From Desulfuromonadales bacterium (lineage in GTDB: Bacteria > Desulfobacterota > Desulfuromonadia > Desulfuromonadales > UBA2294), in NCBI GenBank assembly GCA_014859615.1, contig JACUTX010000127.1, positions 1 through 7,442 on the forward strand: a stretch of DNA of 7,442 nucleotides, read 5' to 3'. The notes below the pieces were generated by a model. It saw only the letters and a program-made list of their open reading frames with translations. It made no database searches and had not been told where the DNA came from. Positions within the stretch are counted from its first letter, which is position 1; every line of letters begins with the position of its first letter. Shown here one piece after another: positions 6,701-7,442 of the stretch. The translations under genes were made by a program, and so were the position numbers.

Positions 6701-6717
6701 CCCGGATTCAAACCGGG
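6701..6717 (-). other. Small hairpin in the rpmF leader
   Basis: On the minus strand CCCGG, the 7-nt loop TTTGAAT, then CCGGG form a perfect 5-bp stem 5 nt before the rpmF AAGGAG region. The geometry (5-bp stem, 7-nt loop) resembles a tRNA T-arm, but no other tRNA part is present. It could be a leader structure affecting rpmF translation, or chance. Confidence 0.4.
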
Positions 6718-6731
6718 TTGTGTGCATTGGA

Positions 6732-7289
6732 CTATTTCCGATACGATTTACCGGAATCGATTTTTAAATTTTCAAGTACAGAAAAACGGGTGTCAAATTG
6801 TGGGGCATTACAGTTACAGGCGGAATAATTAAGATCTGTACCACAATGTAAACAGAGTCCTTTGCACTCTTCGCGGCAAAAAGCCTGAAGCGGCAAGCAG
6901 AGAAGCAGCTGTTCAACCAGCGGCACAAAGAGATCAATCTCCTCCCCGGTCAGAAGCACAATGCCGAGGTCGTCAGCAGTCAGTTCAATCTCATCATCAA
7001 AACCGACTTCGACCTCAGGGAGCTGTTTGGCATAAGTCAGATCAAAATCAGCTGATACCGGGAGATCAAACAGCTCAAGACACCGGCCACAGGCTAAACG
7101 AAGCTGAGCCGCAACTTGCCCCCGGACCGTGATCATTTCACCAATACGACTTAATTTAAAGTCATACGATACCGGGCCGCTCAGGTTCAACTGATCCGTT
7201 GAGACCAGACCAGCCAGTTCCGGAGTAATAATTTCACCGTTAAGATGAAGTTCATGCTCCTTAATCGAGTCGATTTGAATCGTTAACAA
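6732..7289 (-). CDS. yceD: DUF177/YceD-family protein encoded ahead of rpmF
   Basis: A 185-residue protein of the DUF177 (YceD) family, nearly always encoded just upstream of rpmF. Bacterial and plastid relatives have been linked to 23S rRNA accumulation and ribosome assembly, but the biochemical role is not settled. The N-terminal half is beta-rich and contains the CGRC pair (Cys67, Cys70). An acidic middle (FDDEIEL, residues 97-103) follows, and then the cysteine-rich C-terminal signature CREECKGLCLHCGTDLN (138-154) with two further cysteines (158, 160), a probable metal site. I chose the TTG start at 7289-7287, which gives the family-like (M)LTIQIDSIKEHEL and has AAGGGTGG upstream. The frame is open to the window edge, but that upstream part contains a strong promoter and resembles nothing in the family. 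The stop is TAG, 51 nt before rpmF. Confidence 0.9.
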   Translation of the reverse strand: MLTIQIDSIKEHELHLNGEIITPELAGLVSTDQLNLSGPVSYDFKLSRIGEMITVRGQVAAQLRLACGRCLELFDLPVSADFDLTYAKQLPEVEVGFDDEIELTADDLGIVLLTGEEIDLFVPLVEQLLLCLPLQAFCREECKGLCLHCGTDLNYSACNCNAPQFDTRFSVLENLKIDSGKSYRK

Positions 7290-7323
7290 ATAACCACCAC
7301 CCTTGACGTGATGAAAAGCGCCT

Positions 7324-7351
7324 AGTATAAAGATCGTCCCCTCTTTGTCAA
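7324..7351 (-). promoter_or_regulatory. Sigma70-type promoter for the DUF177-rpmF-plsX-fab operon
   Basis: On the minus strand a perfect -35 box TTGACA (7351-7346) is separated by 16 bp from a -10 box TATACT (7329-7324, 5 of 6 consensus bases). Transcription would start near 7317, leaving a leader of about 28 nt before the TTG start of the DUF177 gene. It is the best promoter match I found in the window, and it stands directly before the first gene of the cluster. I see no clear operator palindrome overlapping it; a short GGAA-N4-TTCC repeat at 7367-7378 lies upstream. Confidence 0.8.
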
Positions 7352-7442
7352 GAAAGATTTCATCTTGGAAGGGGTTCCTGCGAAAGACTTTATTAGCCCA
7401 ATCCCCCCGCTTTTGCAAGATATTTCTTATGTCATTGCTGGC
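7352..7442. other. Non-coding or upstream-gene edge, nothing identified
   Basis: The 91 bases beyond the promoter contain no recognisable gene. One minus-strand frame, continuous with the DUF177 gene, is open to the window edge but shows no familiar protein sequence. The other two minus-strand frames meet stops near 7429 and 7435, which could be the end of an unseen upstream gene. On the plus strand an ATG at 7430 starts a frame that leaves the window after a few codons, without a clear ribosome binding site. Confidence 0.4.

Noticed and set aside
6701..6717. A tRNA gene or tRNA 3' fragment suggested by the T-arm-like hairpin
   Set aside because: No D-arm, anticodon arm, matching acceptor strand or CCA end is present, and the space between genes is only 51 nt.
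6479..6727. An 82-codon minus-strand frame overlapping rpmF and the plsX start
   Set aside because: It has no familiar sequence and overlaps the clear L32 frame, whose CxxC pairs and basic N-terminus are diagnostic.
1..7442. A novel system, mobile element, CRISPR array or prophage in the window
   Set aside because: Every long minus-strand frame matches a housekeeping gene in a conserved order, and no direct-repeat array, transposase, integrase or foreign-looking gene is visible.

Overview
The window looks like ordinary core chromosome from a Gram-negative bacterium. All nine genes lie on the minus strand, so transcription runs from high to low coordinates: a DUF177/YceD-family protein, rpmF, plsX, fabH, fabD, fabG, acpP, fabF, rpiB and the first 216 codons of glyA. 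The yceD-rpmF-plsX-fabH-fabD-fabG-acpP-fabF order is the classic proteobacterial fatty-acid/phospholipid cluster. The continuation into rpiB and glyA, the four-cysteine L32, and a base composition that looks close to half G+C by eye, point to the Desulfuromonadales (Desulfuromonas/Geobacter/Pelobacter relatives). That placement is inferred from remembered gene order and has not been checked by a search.

Region 7290-7442 holds a near-consensus sigma70 promoter (TTGACA, 16-bp spacer, TATACT) that probably drives the whole cluster. Region 6501-7289 carries the DUF177 protein and ribosomal protein L32. Region 4481-6486 carries PlsX, which makes acyl-phosphate for phospholipid synthesis, and FabH, which starts fatty-acid chains. 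Region 2519-4459 carries FabD (malonyl loading), FabG (ketoacyl reduction) and acyl carrier protein. Region 1181-2413 carries FabF (chain elongation). Region 715-1179 is RpiB (pentose phosphate isomerisation), coupled to fabF. Region 1-648 is the N-terminal part of serine hydroxymethyltransferase.

Together the fab genes supply malonyl-ACP, initiate, condense and perform the first reduction of each type II fatty-acid synthesis cycle; the dehydratase and enoyl reductase are not in this window. PlsX passes the acyl-ACP product to membrane lipid synthesis, and L32 ties the locus to ribosome production and growth rate.

Every key catalytic residue I looked for in the complete enzymes is present. 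No mobile element, CRISPR array, phage or defence gene is visible, and I see no undescribed system. Points of interest are at the regulatory level: several non-ATG starts (TTG for DUF177, plsX and fabH, GTG for rpiB), tight couplings (fabD/fabG overlap of 7 nt, fabF-rpiB gap of 1 nt), a strong hairpin after acpP, and an intrinsic terminator-like hairpin between rpiB and glyA.
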